This document shows positions 54,992-64,000 of a stretch of DNA of 64,000 nt, in pieces. The first letter of the stretch is position 1. Each line of letters starts with the position of its first letter. The translations under genes and the position numbers were made by a program. This DNA is from Streptococcus oricebi (lineage in GTDB: Bacteria > Bacillota > Bacilli > Lactobacillales > Streptococcaceae): positions 1 through 64,000 of the forward strand of contig NZ_PRDG01000001.1 of NCBI RefSeq assembly GCF_017883985.1, read 5' to 3'. The notes under the pieces were generated by a model. The model was not told where the DNA came from, did no database searches, and was given only the letters and a program-made list of their open reading frames with translations.

Positions 54992-55618
54992 CTAGCTGAC
55001 TTTCTTGCGACTCTTGAAATAAAGCAGGGCCAAGAGACCTTGATAGAGGGCAAAAAAGAGTAAGAAGGCATGGAGGAAAAATTCCTCTGGTAAAATCAAA
55101 ATCACCGGATCTCGTGCAGGGTCAAAGAGCCAGGTGGAATCACCAACAAAGAGCAGTTGGTGAAAGAGGGTAAAAAATTGGTTAAAACCGATGAAAAAGC
55201 CTACTAGGGCCAGGGCAAAAGGCAGGGCCATCAGGGCTAGAATAGATCTTTGGTAAAAGGGTAAAAAGCCCTTTTTGATAATCTCCCGATAGCTAAAATA
55301 AAGACTAGGCAGGGTAAGGACAAAGACTAGCTGGGCTAGGTGAAAGAGCCCCTTGACCGCTGCAAAATGGTGGAGACCCGCAGGTGAGGAGGGGAAGTCT
55401 GGCATGGCCAATCGCTGGCTAAAAGGATTGGTTAGGTAGTCCAGCAAAATATTGAAATTATGCTGGATACGACCAGGAGCCAGAGGGAGTTGATCAGCTA
55501 ACTGTAAATGGGAAATCTCCCAAGGATAGAGCAACCAGGCCAGATAAATGGTCAAGAGAATTGCTGTGGCCAAAAGCCAGAGAATGCTTGTTGAAAAAAT
55601 AAGTCGATTACGCATCAA
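54992..55618 (-). CDS. TIGR01906 family integral membrane protein
   Basis: A 208-residue protein with four membrane helices and an extracellular segment that includes [11 protein letters not shown] and [11 protein letters not shown], the pattern of TIGR01906. Its function is not known. In streptococci it regularly follows the NagD-like phosphatase, as here (overlap of 11 bases), inside the hemW-thioesterase-phosphatase operon. Confidence 0.85.
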   Translation of the reverse strand: MMRNRLIFSTSILWLLATAILLTIYLAWLLYPWEISHLQLADQLPLAPGRIQHNFNILLDYLTNPFSQRLAMPDFPSSPAGLHHFAAVKGLFHLAQLVFVLTLPSLYFSYREIIKKGFLPFYQRSILALMALPFALALVGFFIGFNQFFTLFHQLLFVGDSTWLFDPARDPVILILPEEFFLHAFLLFFALYQGLLALLYFKSRKKVS

Positions 55619-56378
55619 AGTCCCACTCCGCTAAACTGGCTAAAACATGGTCGGGCTGAACTGGCAGGCTAGCTACTTCTTCTGCCTTGGTAAAGCCTGT
55701 TGTTACTAAGAGAGTTGGTAAATCATTATCAATCCCTGCCCGAATATCTGTAGAATAGTTGTCTCCGACCATTAAGGTCTCCCGGCGATTGGTTCCTAGC
55801 CGCTCCAAGGCCTTATTCATAATAACCGCATTGGGCTTGCCGATATAGACTGGATTGACTCGGGTGGCTGCTTCTAAAAGGGCAACCAAGGAGCCTGCTC
55901 CCGGTAAAAGACCGCGCTCGGTCGGAATATTTAGGTCAGGATTGGTCCCGATAAAGAGAGCCCCCTTTTGAATAGCCAGGGTTGCTAAGGCTAGCTTATC
56001 ATAGGTCAAGTCCGTATCCAACCCCACTACCACATAGGCTGGATTTTCCTTATCCTCTTGGTAGCCTGCTTCATAAATAGCTGTTTTCAGACCAGTCTCA
56101 CCAATCACATAGGCTGTCTGGCCTCGATTCATATCCTTCATATAGTCAATGGTAGCCAGACTAGCTGTATAAATGGTCTCCTCTGGCGTGTCAATATTAA
56201 ACTGCTCTCTTAGCATGGTCTGGACCATTTGCGGTGTCCTGGTCGTATTATTAGTAACAAAAAGATAGGGTAGGCCCCGCTTTTGTAGGTCATGGACAAA
56301 GGCCTCACCAGCAGGAATCCGCTCCTTGCCCTTATAAATCGTTCCGTCTAAATCAATTAAATATCCCTTATAGGTCAT
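55608..56378 (-). CDS. TIGR01457 family HAD hydrolase (NagD-like)
   Basis: A 256-residue HAD phosphatase of the NagD subgroup: motif [14 protein letters not shown] (9-21), motif II FVTNNT, motif [10 protein letters not shown] (near 202). The cap is C2A. Substrates in this group are nucleotide or sugar phosphates. It precedes the TIGR01906 gene and follows the thioesterase by 9 bases. Confidence 0.93.
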   Translation of the reverse strand: MTYKGYLIDLDGTIYKGKERIPAGEAFVHDLQKRGLPYLFVTNNTTRTPQMVQTMLREQFNIDTPEETIYTASLATIDYMKDMNRGQTAYVIGETGLKTAIYEAGYQEDKENPAYVVVGLDTDLTYDKLALATLAIQKGALFIGTNPDLNIPTERGLLPGAGSLVALLEAATRVNPVYIGKPNAVIMNKALERLGTNRRETLMVGDNYSTDIRAGIDNDLPTLLVTTGFTKAEEVASLPVQPDHVLASLAEWDFDA

Positions 56379-56387
56379 CTTTTCTCC

Positions 56388-57122
56388 TTACCTTTTTATC
56401 TGCTTCCAGCTTACCAGGGCCTGAGCATTGATTTGGCCATTTGAGCTAATCTCATGGCTACTCTGCAGGCCTTGGACCTCTAATTTGGACTCAATCAAGC
56501 CCCCGGCTTGCACTTCCTTGACATACTTGAGTTGGATACGTTCAGGAATATGGTCCTCCAGAAATTCCGAACCCATGGCCTCCAAAATCCAGTCCAGGTA
56601 CTTGCTATTATTTACATGGCCATTCATATCCAGATCATAAAAGCGGACTAGATAGTCCTGAATCTGGGGATTTTGCAAGGCCTGATAGCGTGGGCCACGC
56701 ATAATCTTCTTGCTCTTTTCTGACTGGTAAACAGCCACAATCTCCTCTAAGACGGGATGAACCTTGCGCTCCTTGCGGTCAAACATGACAAAACTTGCCA
56801 GCATATCAACGATAAGCTGCCCCTGAGCATCAAAAATCCGAATGGACCGATAGCAAAATAGGCGGTTATGGGACAGGGCCTCGGTTTCAATCGTGATTTC
56901 CTCATCAAAAAGAGGGAGTCGCTCAATCTTGATGTCATAATCGGTCACAATCCAGGCCAGGTTATACTGCTCGAGCATGCTCTTGTCGCTATTGCCCAGC
57001 TCGGCTGATTGGAGACCAGAAACTTGCAGGGAGAGCAAGAGCAACTGGGGAATTTTAATAAAACCATTGATATCGCTCATATCAAAAGGAACGGTCATCT
57101 TAGTCTGATAGGTTAAAGCCAT
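56388..57122 (-). CDS. Acyl-ACP thioesterase
   Basis: A 244-residue double hot-dog enzyme that releases fatty acids from acyl-ACP. YDLDMNGHVNNSKYLDWILEA (about 154-174, quoted in part) is the catalytic-region signature of bacterial and plant acyl-ACP thioesterases; the N-terminal hot dog has DMSDINGFIKIPQLLLL. It follows hemW by three bases. Confidence 0.93.
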   Translation of the reverse strand: MALTYQTKMTVPFDMSDINGFIKIPQLLLLSLQVSGLQSAELGNSDKSMLEQYNLAWIVTDYDIKIERLPLFDEEITIETEALSHNRLFCYRSIRIFDAQGQLIVDMLASFVMFDRKERKVHPVLEEIVAVYQSEKSKKIMRGPRYQALQNPQIQDYLVRFYDLDMNGHVNNSKYLDWILEAMGSEFLEDHIPERIQLKYVKEVQAGGLIESKLEVQGLQSSHEISSNGQINAQALVSWKQIKR

Positions 57123-57125
57123 CTT

Positions 57126-58259
57126 CTACTCCTTTAAGATAAATTTCTCAGCAACAGTATCTCCTAAAAAGAGACCTCTCTTAGTCATTCGTATAAAATC
57201 TGGATCATCTACCAAGAGCCCTTGCTCAATCAAGTCTGCAACCACCTGGCCATAGAGGGCCTGGAAGGACTGGCCAAACTTGGCTTCAAAGTCCTGGATA
57301 GAGACACCCGTCTTTTTCCTAAGGCCTAAAAACATCTCCTCCTCCATCTTTTCAGCCTGGCTGAGGACCTCCTCTTGGACACGCGCCTGACCCCTTTCGA
57401 CTGCTTCCATATAGTGGCGAATCGGTCCATGGTTTTTATAGCGAACCCCATCAAGGTAGCCCGAAGCTCCCGCCCCTAGACCAAAGTATTCGGCATTGTC
57501 CCAGTACATGAGATTGTGGCGACTTTCAAAGCCTGGCTTGGAAAAATTGGAAATCTCATAGTGTTCAAAGCCAGCCTGCTCCAGGGCAGCAATGATATAC
57601 TCAAACATCTCCGCTTCCAAGTCCTCCTTGGGCAAGGGAAGTTTTCCCCTGCGCATGCGATTCATAAAGACCGTATGGTTTTCCAAAATCAGGCTATACA
57701 GGCTCATGTGGGGAATATCTAGAGAAATCGCCTTGGCAACATTTTCTCTTACATTATCCATGGTCTGCTTGGGGAGGGCATAAATCAGGTCGATTGAAAT
57801 ATTATCAAAACCAGCCAACTTTAAGGCAGCGATATTATCATAGATGTCCTGCTCACTATGGCCCCGCCCAATCTGCTTGAGCATACGGTTATCAAAAGTC
57901 TGCACGCCCAGCGAGACCCGATTGACCGCCGAATCCTTTAAGACAGCAATCTTATCAGGGTCTAAATCTCCGGGATTGGCTTCAATGGTTAATTCCTCTA
58001 GGCTGGACAAATCCAGGGTTTTGGTTAATTCTCTTAATAAAAATTCCAACTGGGCCGCTGATAGGGCAGTCGGTGTCCCTCCACCAATATATAGGGTCCG
58101 TAGCTTCTTAATATTATAGGATTGGTATTCAGCAATCAAGTGCTCCAAATAAAGGTCTACCGGTTGATTTCTGATAAAGACCTTGGAAAAATCACAGTAA
58201 TAGCAAATCTGGGTACAAAAGGGGATGTGAACATAGGCAGAGGTTGGTTTTTTGTGCAT
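57126..58259 (-). CDS. hemW: Radical SAM heme chaperone HemW
   Basis: The 377-residue product from MHKKPTSAYVHIPFC (ATG 58259) is HemW, which carries heme to apoproteins, and not coproporphyrinogen dehydrogenase: its cluster motif CTQICYYCDF is CxxxCxxCDF, as in HemW. GGGTPTAL and the C-terminal HemN-type domain (KKTGVSIQDFEAKFG) follow. A frame extending to 58379 would cross the promoter. A TATAAT box lies just six bases upstream of the ATG and no RBS is seen, so a leaderless mRNA is likely. It begins the hemW-thioesterase-HAD-TIGR01906 operon. Confidence 0.94.
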   Translation of the reverse strand: MHKKPTSAYVHIPFCTQICYYCDFSKVFIRNQPVDLYLEHLIAEYQSYNIKKLRTLYIGGGTPTALSAAQLEFLLRELTKTLDLSSLEELTIEANPGDLDPDKIAVLKDSAVNRVSLGVQTFDNRMLKQIGRGHSEQDIYDNIAALKLAGFDNISIDLIYALPKQTMDNVRENVAKAISLDIPHMSLYSLILENHTVFMNRMRRGKLPLPKEDLEAEMFEYIIAALEQAGFEHYEISNFSKPGFESRHNLMYWDNAEYFGLGAGASGYLDGVRYKNHGPIRHYMEAVERGQARVQEEVLSQAEKMEEEMFLGLRKKTGVSIQDFEAKFGQSFQALYGQVVADLIEQGLLVDDPDFIRMTKRGLFLGDTVAEKFILKE

Positions 58260-58265
58260 GTAGTT

Positions 58266-58274
58266 ATTATAACA
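58266..58274 (-). promoter_or_regulatory. hemW operon promoter, extended -10
   Basis: On the - strand TGTTATAAT (TATAAT at 58266-58271). Six bases separate the box from ATG 58259, placing the start of transcription at about the start codon. Confidence 0.65.
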
Positions 58275-58427
58275 CATTTTAAGTAAATCAATTCCCAAAC
58301 TATGGGAATTTCTGGCATATTTAACATGATTAAAAAACCAGCCCTCTAAATCTAAATTGGTCAAGACTTTCGTATTCAAAAGATGGCGGCCTACTAGCTA
58401 TTCTTTCTGAAAAGGCTGGCTATAAAA

Positions 58428-58455
58428 AACTCCTAGACCTTCAGGTCCAAGAGTT
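58428..58455 (-). terminator. Terminator of the amino-acid-binding lipoprotein gene
   Basis: On the - strand AACTCTTGGACC and GGTCTAGGAGTT pair along 12 bases (two G-U) around TGAA, followed by TTTTTTAT. Confidence 0.9.
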
Positions 58456-58469
58456 GCGATTGAGAACTC

Positions 58470-59282
58470 CTATTCAGAGACAGCGGTTAGCTGGATTGAC
58501 TTTTGGATGTACTTATCGTAGTCTCCCTTGGCCTTCACTCGACGGACGACCTTGTCGACCACTGCTTTTAGGTCTTGCTCCTCCTTTTTTAGGGCAATAG
58601 CCAGGGAAGCACCGTCACTAGCAGGGAGTTGAACTTGGGCCTGGGCCAAATCCTTATTTTGAGCCACAAAGCCAGCAGCCACCGGCCCCTCCATATAGAC
58701 CGCATCGACCTTACCGGCCTTGAGCTCATTTACAGCCTCACCAGTGGCTGGCAGGGGAGTGACTTGGGCTTCTTTGAGTTGCTGCTTAGCTAGCCCCTCC
58801 TGGATGCTCCCCTTTAGGACAGCAATCTTCTTTCCTGCAAAATCACTGAATTGATGGTAATTTTCTTGCTCCTTTTGCTTGATGAGAATACTATTTTGCG
58901 TTTCATAATAGGGCTCAGAAAAGTCAAAGACCTTTTGACGCTCCTCGGTTACCGAAAGACTGGCCAAGGCCAGATCTGACCGCCCCGATTGAAGACTGGA
59001 GAGGACATTATCAAAACTCATAGAGGACAACTCCAAGTCCACCCCTATTTCATCAGCGATGGCTTGGGCTAGCTCGATATCTGCTCCGACCACCTTATTT
59101 TTTCCATCAACTAGGGTCTGAAATTCAAAAGGAGCATAATTGGGACAGGTCGCGACAACCAATTTTCCCCGGCTCTTAATATTCTCTAAGACAGAGGCCC
59201 CCTCCTTTTTTGAAGCACAGGCAAAGAGGCTTAAGGACAGGATAAGGGCTAGGCTAGATAGGACAATCGTTTTTAACTTCAT
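58470..59282 (-). CDS. Polar amino acid ABC transporter substrate-binding lipoprotein
   Basis: A 270-residue type II solute-binding protein (lipobox LFAC; lipidated Cys near 22). GADIELAQAIADEIGVDLEL (about 67-86) and VDAVYMEGPVAAGFVA are family elements of cluster F amino-acid receptors. No permease or ATPase gene is adjacent, so it must work with a transporter elsewhere or as an additional receptor. It is monocistronic. Confidence 0.92.
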   Translation of the reverse strand: MKLKTIVLSSLALILSLSLFACASKKEGASVLENIKSRGKLVVATCPNYAPFEFQTLVDGKNKVVGADIELAQAIADEIGVDLELSSMSFDNVLSSLQSGRSDLALASLSVTEERQKVFDFSEPYYETQNSILIKQKEQENYHQFSDFAGKKIAVLKGSIQEGLAKQQLKEAQVTPLPATGEAVNELKAGKVDAVYMEGPVAAGFVAQNKDLAQAQVQLPASDGASLAIALKKEEQDLKAVVDKVVRRVKAKGDYDKYIQKSIQLTAVSE

Positions 59283-59392
59283 GGGGCCACCTCCTCTAAA
59301 TTATGAATAATCATACCTTCTATTTAAAAAAATGTCAAGTATTTATGTATTTTTTATCATTTTCTTAATAAATAATCTTTTTACTCACTTAA

Positions 59393-59418
59393 AAAAGCCG
59401 GGACAAGGCCCAGCTTTT
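59393..59418 (-). terminator. Terminator of the ABC-2 exporter operon
   Basis: On the - strand AAAAGCTGGG pairs with CCCGGCTTTT (one G-U) around CCTTGT, then TTT. Confidence 0.85.
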
Positions 59419-59439
59419 AAAAGACTCTTTATTAAATAT

Positions 59440-61059
59440 TTAATCTCCAAGGTCTAGATGAACCTTCTTGAGACAAGAGCGGCTAATAATATAGGTCAGG
59501 ATAAGTAAAATTAAAAGACTGACACCTGCTAAAAGATAGCCCAGGAAGGCCGGACTATTATAAACCAGAACCGCACTGAGAACAATCAAAACCAGGGAGA
59601 CAAGAAGCCCCAAAAGGGCCAAGAGCCCCTTGAGGGCATTATTATCCCTATTCAATAATTCCGTAATATTGGTCCAATTATTGGTCAAAAGTCGCTTGTC
59701 TCGAGCATAACCCCAGGCACTGGAGAAGATACAGGTCAAGCCCCAGCTAACTAGCATGACCAAGGTCAGAAGCAAGGGCAGACCTAGGAGAAGGCAAAAA
59801 CCCAGAAATAAAATAGCCGGTAAAATGGATTGGAGGATAAATAAATCCCAAAACTTCAAATTGAGATAGCGGCGCATATCAAAAGGCAGGACCTTGAGAT
59901 AGTCATAATTTTCCCTTTCCAGAGAAATCCCAATCGCCGTTAGATTGGCCCCACCAGCATTGAGACTGGCAATAAAGACACTTAATAAGATAAAGGGAAA
60001 GGCATACCTTAAGGTCGCAAACTGGATTAGGAGCTTAGGATTATTAAAGACAAAACCAGCCAAAGGTAGGAGGAAAAAGTAAGGTAAGATTGAGGATAGG
60101 AAAATGGACTGGAGAAAGACTGAGCCTTCGCCAATCAGATTGAGCTGGTAACGCCAGACAAATCGCGGAAAGTTCTTAAGTCCGTCAAGCTTCAATGAGC
60201 GCATCCGCTTTTGCTTAGACTGACTGGTACTTGTAGTCAGGGCTGCCTCATAAAACTCTGGTAAAACCTTATAACGTACCAAGCCCAAGAGCAAGAGGGT
60301 AAATAAAATCCAAGCCCCCATGCCCAAAAGGGCTGAACTAGAAAAAGGATTCAGAGCAAAGTTATGAAAGGCAAGGAGGGGAGAGAAATAACTGGCCTGA
60401 TCTTGACTAAGATTTCTCATACTGGAGCTATTTTGCATATTGACTAGGATAATAGCACCAATGGCTACCAAGGTTGCTAGGCCCAAGAGAAGATTGGAGG
60501 CCAGCTTTTTATAGCGCCGAAAGAGGGCTGTCTTGGTGATAAAATGCACCCCCACCAAAATCAGCAAGGTCATAGCAGAAAAGATGACCAAGATAGATAA
60601 AAGAAGACTAGGCAGGGCTAGCCAAATCGCCTGTCCAGCCTGAATGTGCAGAACAGCCAGATAGACGATAATAGGAAAAATTCCCATCAAGGTCGTCAAA
60701 AGGACTGAAAATCCCTTGCCAACCATAATCTCCCCTTCTGTAAAGGCATAAGGACGGTAGGCTTGGAGGTCCTTGCTCTCATAGAAAACATTATAGAAGG
60801 CTAAAAAACCTTGGGCAAAGATATAGAGATAAAATATACCGACAAAATTACTAAAGCGCCCCGGATTGTCAACGAGTGAAACAGACCAGGCCTGAGCTCC
60901 AAAGATAATAGCATAAAGAACCCCGATAAGTAGGTAGTTTCTTAAAAGGGTCTTAGCAATATTGGTCTGCTTTTTCTTGCGATACGTGCTGAGATTAGAA
61001 GAGGTCGCCGTATAGATAAGATTGATTTCAACCAAAGATTTTACTGCTCTAAGGCGCAT
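59440..61059 (-). CDS. ABC-2 type exporter permease
   Basis: A 539-residue membrane protein with about 12 predicted helices arranged in two blocks, with a cytoplasmic loop between. TLLRNYLLIGVLYAIIFGAQ begins the first block. It overlaps the ATPase gene by 11 bases and thus pairs with it. The size and two-block architecture fit the ABC-2/EcsB-like half-transporter class with unknown cargo. The start at 61059 is the upstream limit set by the overlap. Confidence 0.85.
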   Translation of the reverse strand: MRLRAVKSLVEINLIYTATSSNLSTYRKKKQTNIAKTLLRNYLLIGVLYAIIFGAQAWSVSLVDNPGRFSNFVGIFYLYIFAQGFLAFYNVFYESKDLQAYRPYAFTEGEIMVGKGFSVLLTTLMGIFPIIVYLAVLHIQAGQAIWLALPSLLLSILVIFSAMTLLILVGVHFITKTALFRRYKKLASNLLLGLATLVAIGAIILVNMQNSSSMRNLSQDQASYFSPLLAFHNFALNPFSSSALLGMGAWILFTLLLLGLVRYKVLPEFYEAALTTSTSQSKQKRMRSLKLDGLKNFPRFVWRYQLNLIGEGSVFLQSIFLSSILPYFFLLPLAGFVFNNPKLLIQFATLRYAFPFILLSVFIASLNAGGANLTAIGISLERENYDYLKVLPFDMRRYLNLKFWDLFILQSILPAILFLGFCLLLGLPLLLTLVMLVSWGLTCIFSSAWGYARDKRLLTNNWTNITELLNRDNNALKGLLALLGLLVSLVLIVLSAVLVYNSPAFLGYLLAGVSLLILLILTYIISRSCLKKVHLDLGD

Positions 61060-61792
61060 AGGCTTCCACCTCTTCTTTCCGTCCAGCCAAATCGAGATAG
61101 ATAGACTCTAGGGACTTTTCAGGATGTTGCCCTTTTAGTTCCTCAATGGTCCCATAAAAAAGGAGGCTCCCCTTTTTCAAAATAGCGATTCGGTCACAAA
61201 TCTGCTCGGCTACTTCAAGGACATGGGTTGAAAAGACAACAGTATTGCCCTTATCAGCATGCTCCCGCATCATCTTTTTCAAATCAAAAGCAGCCTGGGG
61301 ATCCAGACCAGTCAAGGGTTCGTCCAAGACCCAAATATCTGGATCCGACAAGAGGGCCCCGATAACAAAAACCTTCTGGCGCATTCCATGAGAGAAAGAC
61401 TCAATCACCTCGTGGCGGTGGGCCGCAAAGTCAAACAAGTCCAGTAAACGAGTCAGCCCTTCCTCAAAGACCTCCTCCTGCATATCATAGGAAGTCGCCA
61501 CCAACTGCCAAAATTCATTGGCCGTCAGGCGCAAAAAGAGATCCGGCGAGTCTGCCACATAGCCAATCTTTTGCTTGATTTCAAGACGGTTGCTGGCTAA
61601 TTCCTTACCGTCCACAAAGATTTGCCCTTGAGAAGGATTGATAACGCTGACTAAGGACTTAATGGTCGTGGACTTGCCAGCCCCATTATGCCCAATCAAG
61701 CCCACAATCTGGCCACTTTCAATAGCCAGATTAAGCCCGCTCAGCGCTACTTTTCCCTCGTATACCTTGCTTACATCTTTAAATTCAATCAT
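61049..61792 (-). CDS. ABC transporter ATP-binding protein
   Basis: A 247-residue nucleotide-binding domain from MIEFKDVSKVYEGKVAL (ATG 61792, GGAGG five bases before; a longer frame to 61849 has no RBS). Walker A GHNGAGKST (about 34-42), Q-loop, signature SFSHGMRQK (near 131-139), Walker B IWVLDEPLTGLD (near 152-163) and the H-switch FSTHV are complete. With the downstream permease it forms one exporter. Confidence 0.95.
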   Translation of the reverse strand: MIEFKDVSKVYEGKVALSGLNLAIESGQIVGLIGHNGAGKSTTIKSLVSVINPSQGQIFVDGKELASNRLEIKQKIGYVADSPDLFLRLTANEFWQLVATSYDMQEEVFEEGLTRLLDLFDFAAHRHEVIESFSHGMRQKVFVIGALLSDPDIWVLDEPLTGLDPQAAFDLKKMMREHADKGNTVVFSTHVLEVAEQICDRIAILKKGSLLFYGTIEELKGQHPEKSLESIYLDLAGRKEEVEAYAP

Positions 61793-62148
61793 GACTACCT
61801 CCATCTGCTTCAGTTGATTTGACTTTCTCTCCCAAAACCTGAAAATCATTTACCTTATTATAATATTTTTTTCACAAGAGATAAAGCAGAAAGTAAAAGG
61901 CTAGAACCAAGTCCCAACCTCATTTCATTTTCTTATTTAGCCAAGTATTCCAGTACTTGAGCGACCCTACCTAGCTAAAGAGGTCCCCCCAGCCTGCCCA
62001 ACCATCTGGAGTTAAGCAAATTTTTTCACGAGAAAAGACCAGGCCAATTTTGCTTTTGCCTTTAAGACAAGAGAGGGGGGAAAGACGGACCAAAAAAGCC
62101 TGCCCATCCTTGCTCTTAGATAGGAAATGACAATGGTTGGTAAAATCC
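61793..62148. other. 356-base gap with one doubtful open frame
   Basis: Only one frame is noteworthy: from GTG 62165 (overlapping the end of the phosphotransferase gene) to 61971 it reads MKRLGEDFTNHCHFLSKSKD and on to DGWAGWGDLFS, 64 residues. The composition is protein-like but it has no good RBS and I do not recognise it. An AATAAT-rich stretch near 61855 may be the promoter of the ABC operon. Confidence 0.35.
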
Positions 62149-62919
62149 TCACCTAAGCGCTTCACAAGCAGCTACTACTCTTATCATTTCTTCATCAACA
62201 TTTTCCCGACCATAGCAATCAAGAAAATAATCTGCATAATCGTCCCTACCTAAATTATAATGGAGAGACCAAATTGCCCAAAAGAGGTCGACGTGTTTGT
62301 CACTGATACCTGCCAGGCCCAAATCTAAAAAACAAGAAAATTGATTATCTTTTAACACAATATTAGGAAGGCAAAAATCACCATGAATAAGGGTATCTGC
62401 TTTTAAATTTTCTTGATTTGCTTGGACAATTTCAAATGCTTCTTCCCGATTCGCAATCCCAAACCTCGGCAAAAGAGCCTTTTCATAGAAAGTACCTGCC
62501 TTATAATTATCATAGAAACTCGCGATATAATAATCTAGTCGATTGGGCAAGAAAAATTCTTTCTGGTCTAGACTATGTAAATATTTCAGAGTCTCTGCCA
62601 TTATCTGACAAAGTTTTTGCGGTTTATCCAGATAAGCTAGGGCAGTCTCTCCGTCAGCAGCTCTTGTTAAGAGATAGTCCGTATCTTCTGACGATACATA
62701 TTCCACGACCTCAACAGCAAGTCCCTTCTCAAAAAAGTATTGAGTGAGCCTTGCTTCTTCCTCCAATTTTCCCACATTGTCCATTTTTAAATAATAGTCG
62801 GAGTCTAAATACCACACTTTTGCTTGAGAATGGGAGCTACTATCATAAATACGACTGGCTCGAAGATAGGACTGAATTGGAAGCGGGAAATCTTTAAAAG
62901 TTCCTTTAATTTCTATCAT
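62149..62919 (-). CDS. APH family phosphotransferase (aminoglycoside 3'-phosphotransferase-like)
   Basis: A 256-residue kinase with APH(3')-type motifs: HGDFCLPNI (catalytic loop, near 178-186) and DLGLAGISDKHVDL (metal-binding Asp near 198), ending FLDCYGRENVDEEMIRVV, the typical end of these enzymes. Length is that of a complete member. Substitutions from resistance enzymes are many, so resistance cannot be inferred. It starts 8 bases after uvrB (GGGGGAG before the ATG), and so is expressed with it. Confidence 0.85.
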   Translation of the reverse strand: MIEIKGTFKDFPLPIQSYLRASRIYDSSSHSQAKVWYLDSDYYLKMDNVGKLEEEARLTQYFFEKGLAVEVVEYVSSEDTDYLLTRAADGETALAYLDKPQKLCQIMAETLKYLHSLDQKEFFLPNRLDYYIASFYDNYKAGTFYEKALLPRFGIANREEAFEIVQANQENLKADTLIHGDFCLPNIVLKDNQFSCFLDLGLAGISDKHVDLFWAIWSLHYNLGRDDYADYFLDCYGRENVDEEMIRVVAACEALR

Positions 62920-62927
62920 TTCTCCCC

Positions 62928-64000
62928 CTAATCCACAGCCTTAATTTCCAAAATCATATCGCGGATTTGGGCGGCCAGCTCGAAGTCGAGGAGGCCTGCG
63001 GCTTCCTGCATTTGGCCTTCTAGTTTCTTAATCATCTCGCGGCGTTCTTGCTTGGTCATGGCCTCAATATCGACCACTTCTTCCGCCTCAGCTGTGACCG
63101 CCTTGGTGACCGAAATCAGGTCGCGGATTTCCTTTTTAATGGTCTGCGGTACAAGGCCATGTTCCTCATTATAGGCCATTTGAATCTGGCGCCGGCGGGC
63201 GGTCTCATCAATAGCCTTTCTCATGGACTCGGTCATGGTATCAGCATACATAATCACATGCCCCTGGCTGTTACGGGCGGCGCGGCCAATGGTCTGAATC
63301 AGCCCGCGTTCATTGCGCAGAAATCCTTCCTTATCGGCATCTAGAATAGCAACCAGACTAACCTCAGGCACATCAATCCCCTCCCGCAGGAGGTTGATAC
63401 CAATCAGGACATCAAAGACACCCAGCCGCAAATCACGGATAATCTCGGTTCGCTCCAAGGTCTTAATGTCGCTGTGCATATACTTGACCTTAATTCCCAT
63501 TTCTTTCAGATAGTCGGTCAAGTCCTCGGCCATTTTCTTGGTCAGGGTTGTGATAAAGGTCCGCTCATTTTTCTCGACACGAGTATTGATTTCCCCTAGA
63601 AGGTCATCAATCTGCCCCATGGTTGACCGCACTTCCACTTCAGGATCCAAAAGCCCCGTTGGTCGGATGATTTGTTGGACAATGGTCTCGGTCTGCTCAT
63701 TCTCATAATCACCCGGCGTTGCCGAGACATAGACAATCTGGTGGACATGGCTTTCAAATTCCTCCCGGCGCAGTGGACGGTTGTCCAAGGCAGATGGGAG
63801 GCGGAAACCGTAATTGACCAGCATTTCCTTTCTGGAGCGGTCACCATTGTACATGCCCTTGATTTGGCCCATGGTCATGTGACTCTCGTCAATCATAATC
63901 AGAAAGTCCTCGGGGAAAAAGTCCAGCAGAGTATAAGGCGGCTCGCCCTCGCTTCGGCCATCCATGTGGCGGGAATAATTCTCAACGCCATTGGTGTAGC
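62928..64000 (-). CDS. uvrB: Excinuclease ABC subunit B, 3' part (cut by the window edge)
   Basis: The C-terminal half of the UvrB helicase-like subunit that verifies DNA damage and loads UvrC. The frame stays open to the window end with [13 protein letters not shown], so the 5' part lies beyond 64000; the ATG at 63965 is internal. Visible motifs: IDESH (DEAH-like, motif II), the helicase motifs from YVSATP to IGRAARN, and the C-terminal UvrC-binding UVR domain ([18 protein letters not shown]). Confidence 0.96.
   Translation of the reverse strand, partial: YTNGVENYSRHMDGRSEGEPPYTLLDFFPEDFLIMIDESHMTMGQIKGMYNGDRSRKEMLVNYGFRLPSALDNRPLRREEFESHVHQIVYVSATPGDYENEQTETIVQQIIRPTGLLDPEVEVRSTMGQIDDLLGEINTRVEKNERTFITTLTKKMAEDLTDYLKEMGIKVKYMHSDIKTLERTEIIRDLRLGVFDVLIGINLLREGIDVPEVSLVAILDADKEGFLRNERGLIQTIGRAARNSQGHVIMYADTMTESMRKAIDETARRRQIQMAYNEEHGLVPQTIKKEIRDLISVTKAVTAEAEEVVDIEAMTKQERREMIKKLEGQMQEAAGLLDFELAAQIRDMILEIKAVD

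Noticed and set aside
61971..62165. A 64-codon gene after the phosphotransferase
   Set aside because: It needs a GTG start inside the previous gene and has no RBS or recognisable family. Noted in the gap entry only.
6000..64000. CRISPR array or prophage
   Set aside because: No series of regularly spaced repeats and no phage structural, integrase-lysis or terminase genes are present. XerS is the only tyrosine recombinase and is the housekeeping type.

Overview
The window looks like a chromosomal segment of a Streptococcus species. Supporting signs are the single-recombinase XerS/difSL dimer-resolution system, a histidine-triad (Pht) protein paired with an AdcAII-type zinc lipoprotein, streptococcal-type GuaA, YlxM and GlyA neighbourhoods, compact operons with start/stop overlaps, and many extended -10 promoters (TGnTATAAT). 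The species cannot be fixed from the sequence alone. Just left of 7.2 kb lies a 31-bp difSL-like site, so the window spans the replication terminus. Genes left of it are on the + strand. Most genes right of it are on the - strand, as expected if both replichores converge there.

Layout. 0-6 kb (+): a five-gene surface-polysaccharide-like locus (DUF4956 membrane protein, CotH-like protein, exported glycosidase-like protein, a 35-residue membrane peptide too short for usual gene calling, and a processive family 2 glycosyltransferase), closed by a terminator. 6-12.9 kb: xerS and difSL, an unknown membrane-anchored protein, ffh and ylxM, a NagR-like GntR regulator divergent from guaA. 12.9-16.7 kb: a type VII secretion effector island with two small targeting factors, an LXG toxin with a TelC-like C-terminus, a TipC-like immunity gene, an orphan toxin C-terminal fragment and a second TipC-like gene bracketed by a 20-bp direct repeat. 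16.8-19 kb: a DUF1002 secreted protein and a DUF915-type hydrolase. 19-25 kb: the tdk-prfA-prmC-tsaC-glyA-(nucleoid protein)-(lysozyme-like) operon.

25-33 kb: a tautomerase, a lipoprotein, a MATE pump, and a Tat-plus-iron operon (EfeO/M lipoprotein, EfeB with an RREFLKK signal, EfeU permease, TatC, TatA), in which Tat and its evident substrate are co-transcribed; then a tRNA-Arg(CCG). 33-41 kb: housekeeping genes (lepA, HAD phosphatase, ferrochelatase, pepT). 40.8-41.7 kb: a glycosyltransferase broken by one stop codon. 41.8-46.7 kb: a zinc-uptake operon (adcAII-pht) behind three tandem AdcR-box-like palindromes. 46.8-53.6 kb: an APC permease, an aminotransferase, trmD-rimM, a frameshifted hydrolase beside an Imm5-like gene, khpA-rpsP and ndk. 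54-64 kb: a CPBP protease, an HAD/thioesterase/HemW operon, an amino-acid-binding lipoprotein, an ABC-2 exporter, a phosphotransferase and the 3' part of uvrB.

The most unusual parts are the CotH/GT2 polysaccharide locus, the LXG island with its recombination scar, the overlap of the xerS promoter with difSL, the operator array of adcAII, and two genes (ylxM, hemW) whose -10 boxes lie so close to the ATG that their mRNAs should be leaderless.
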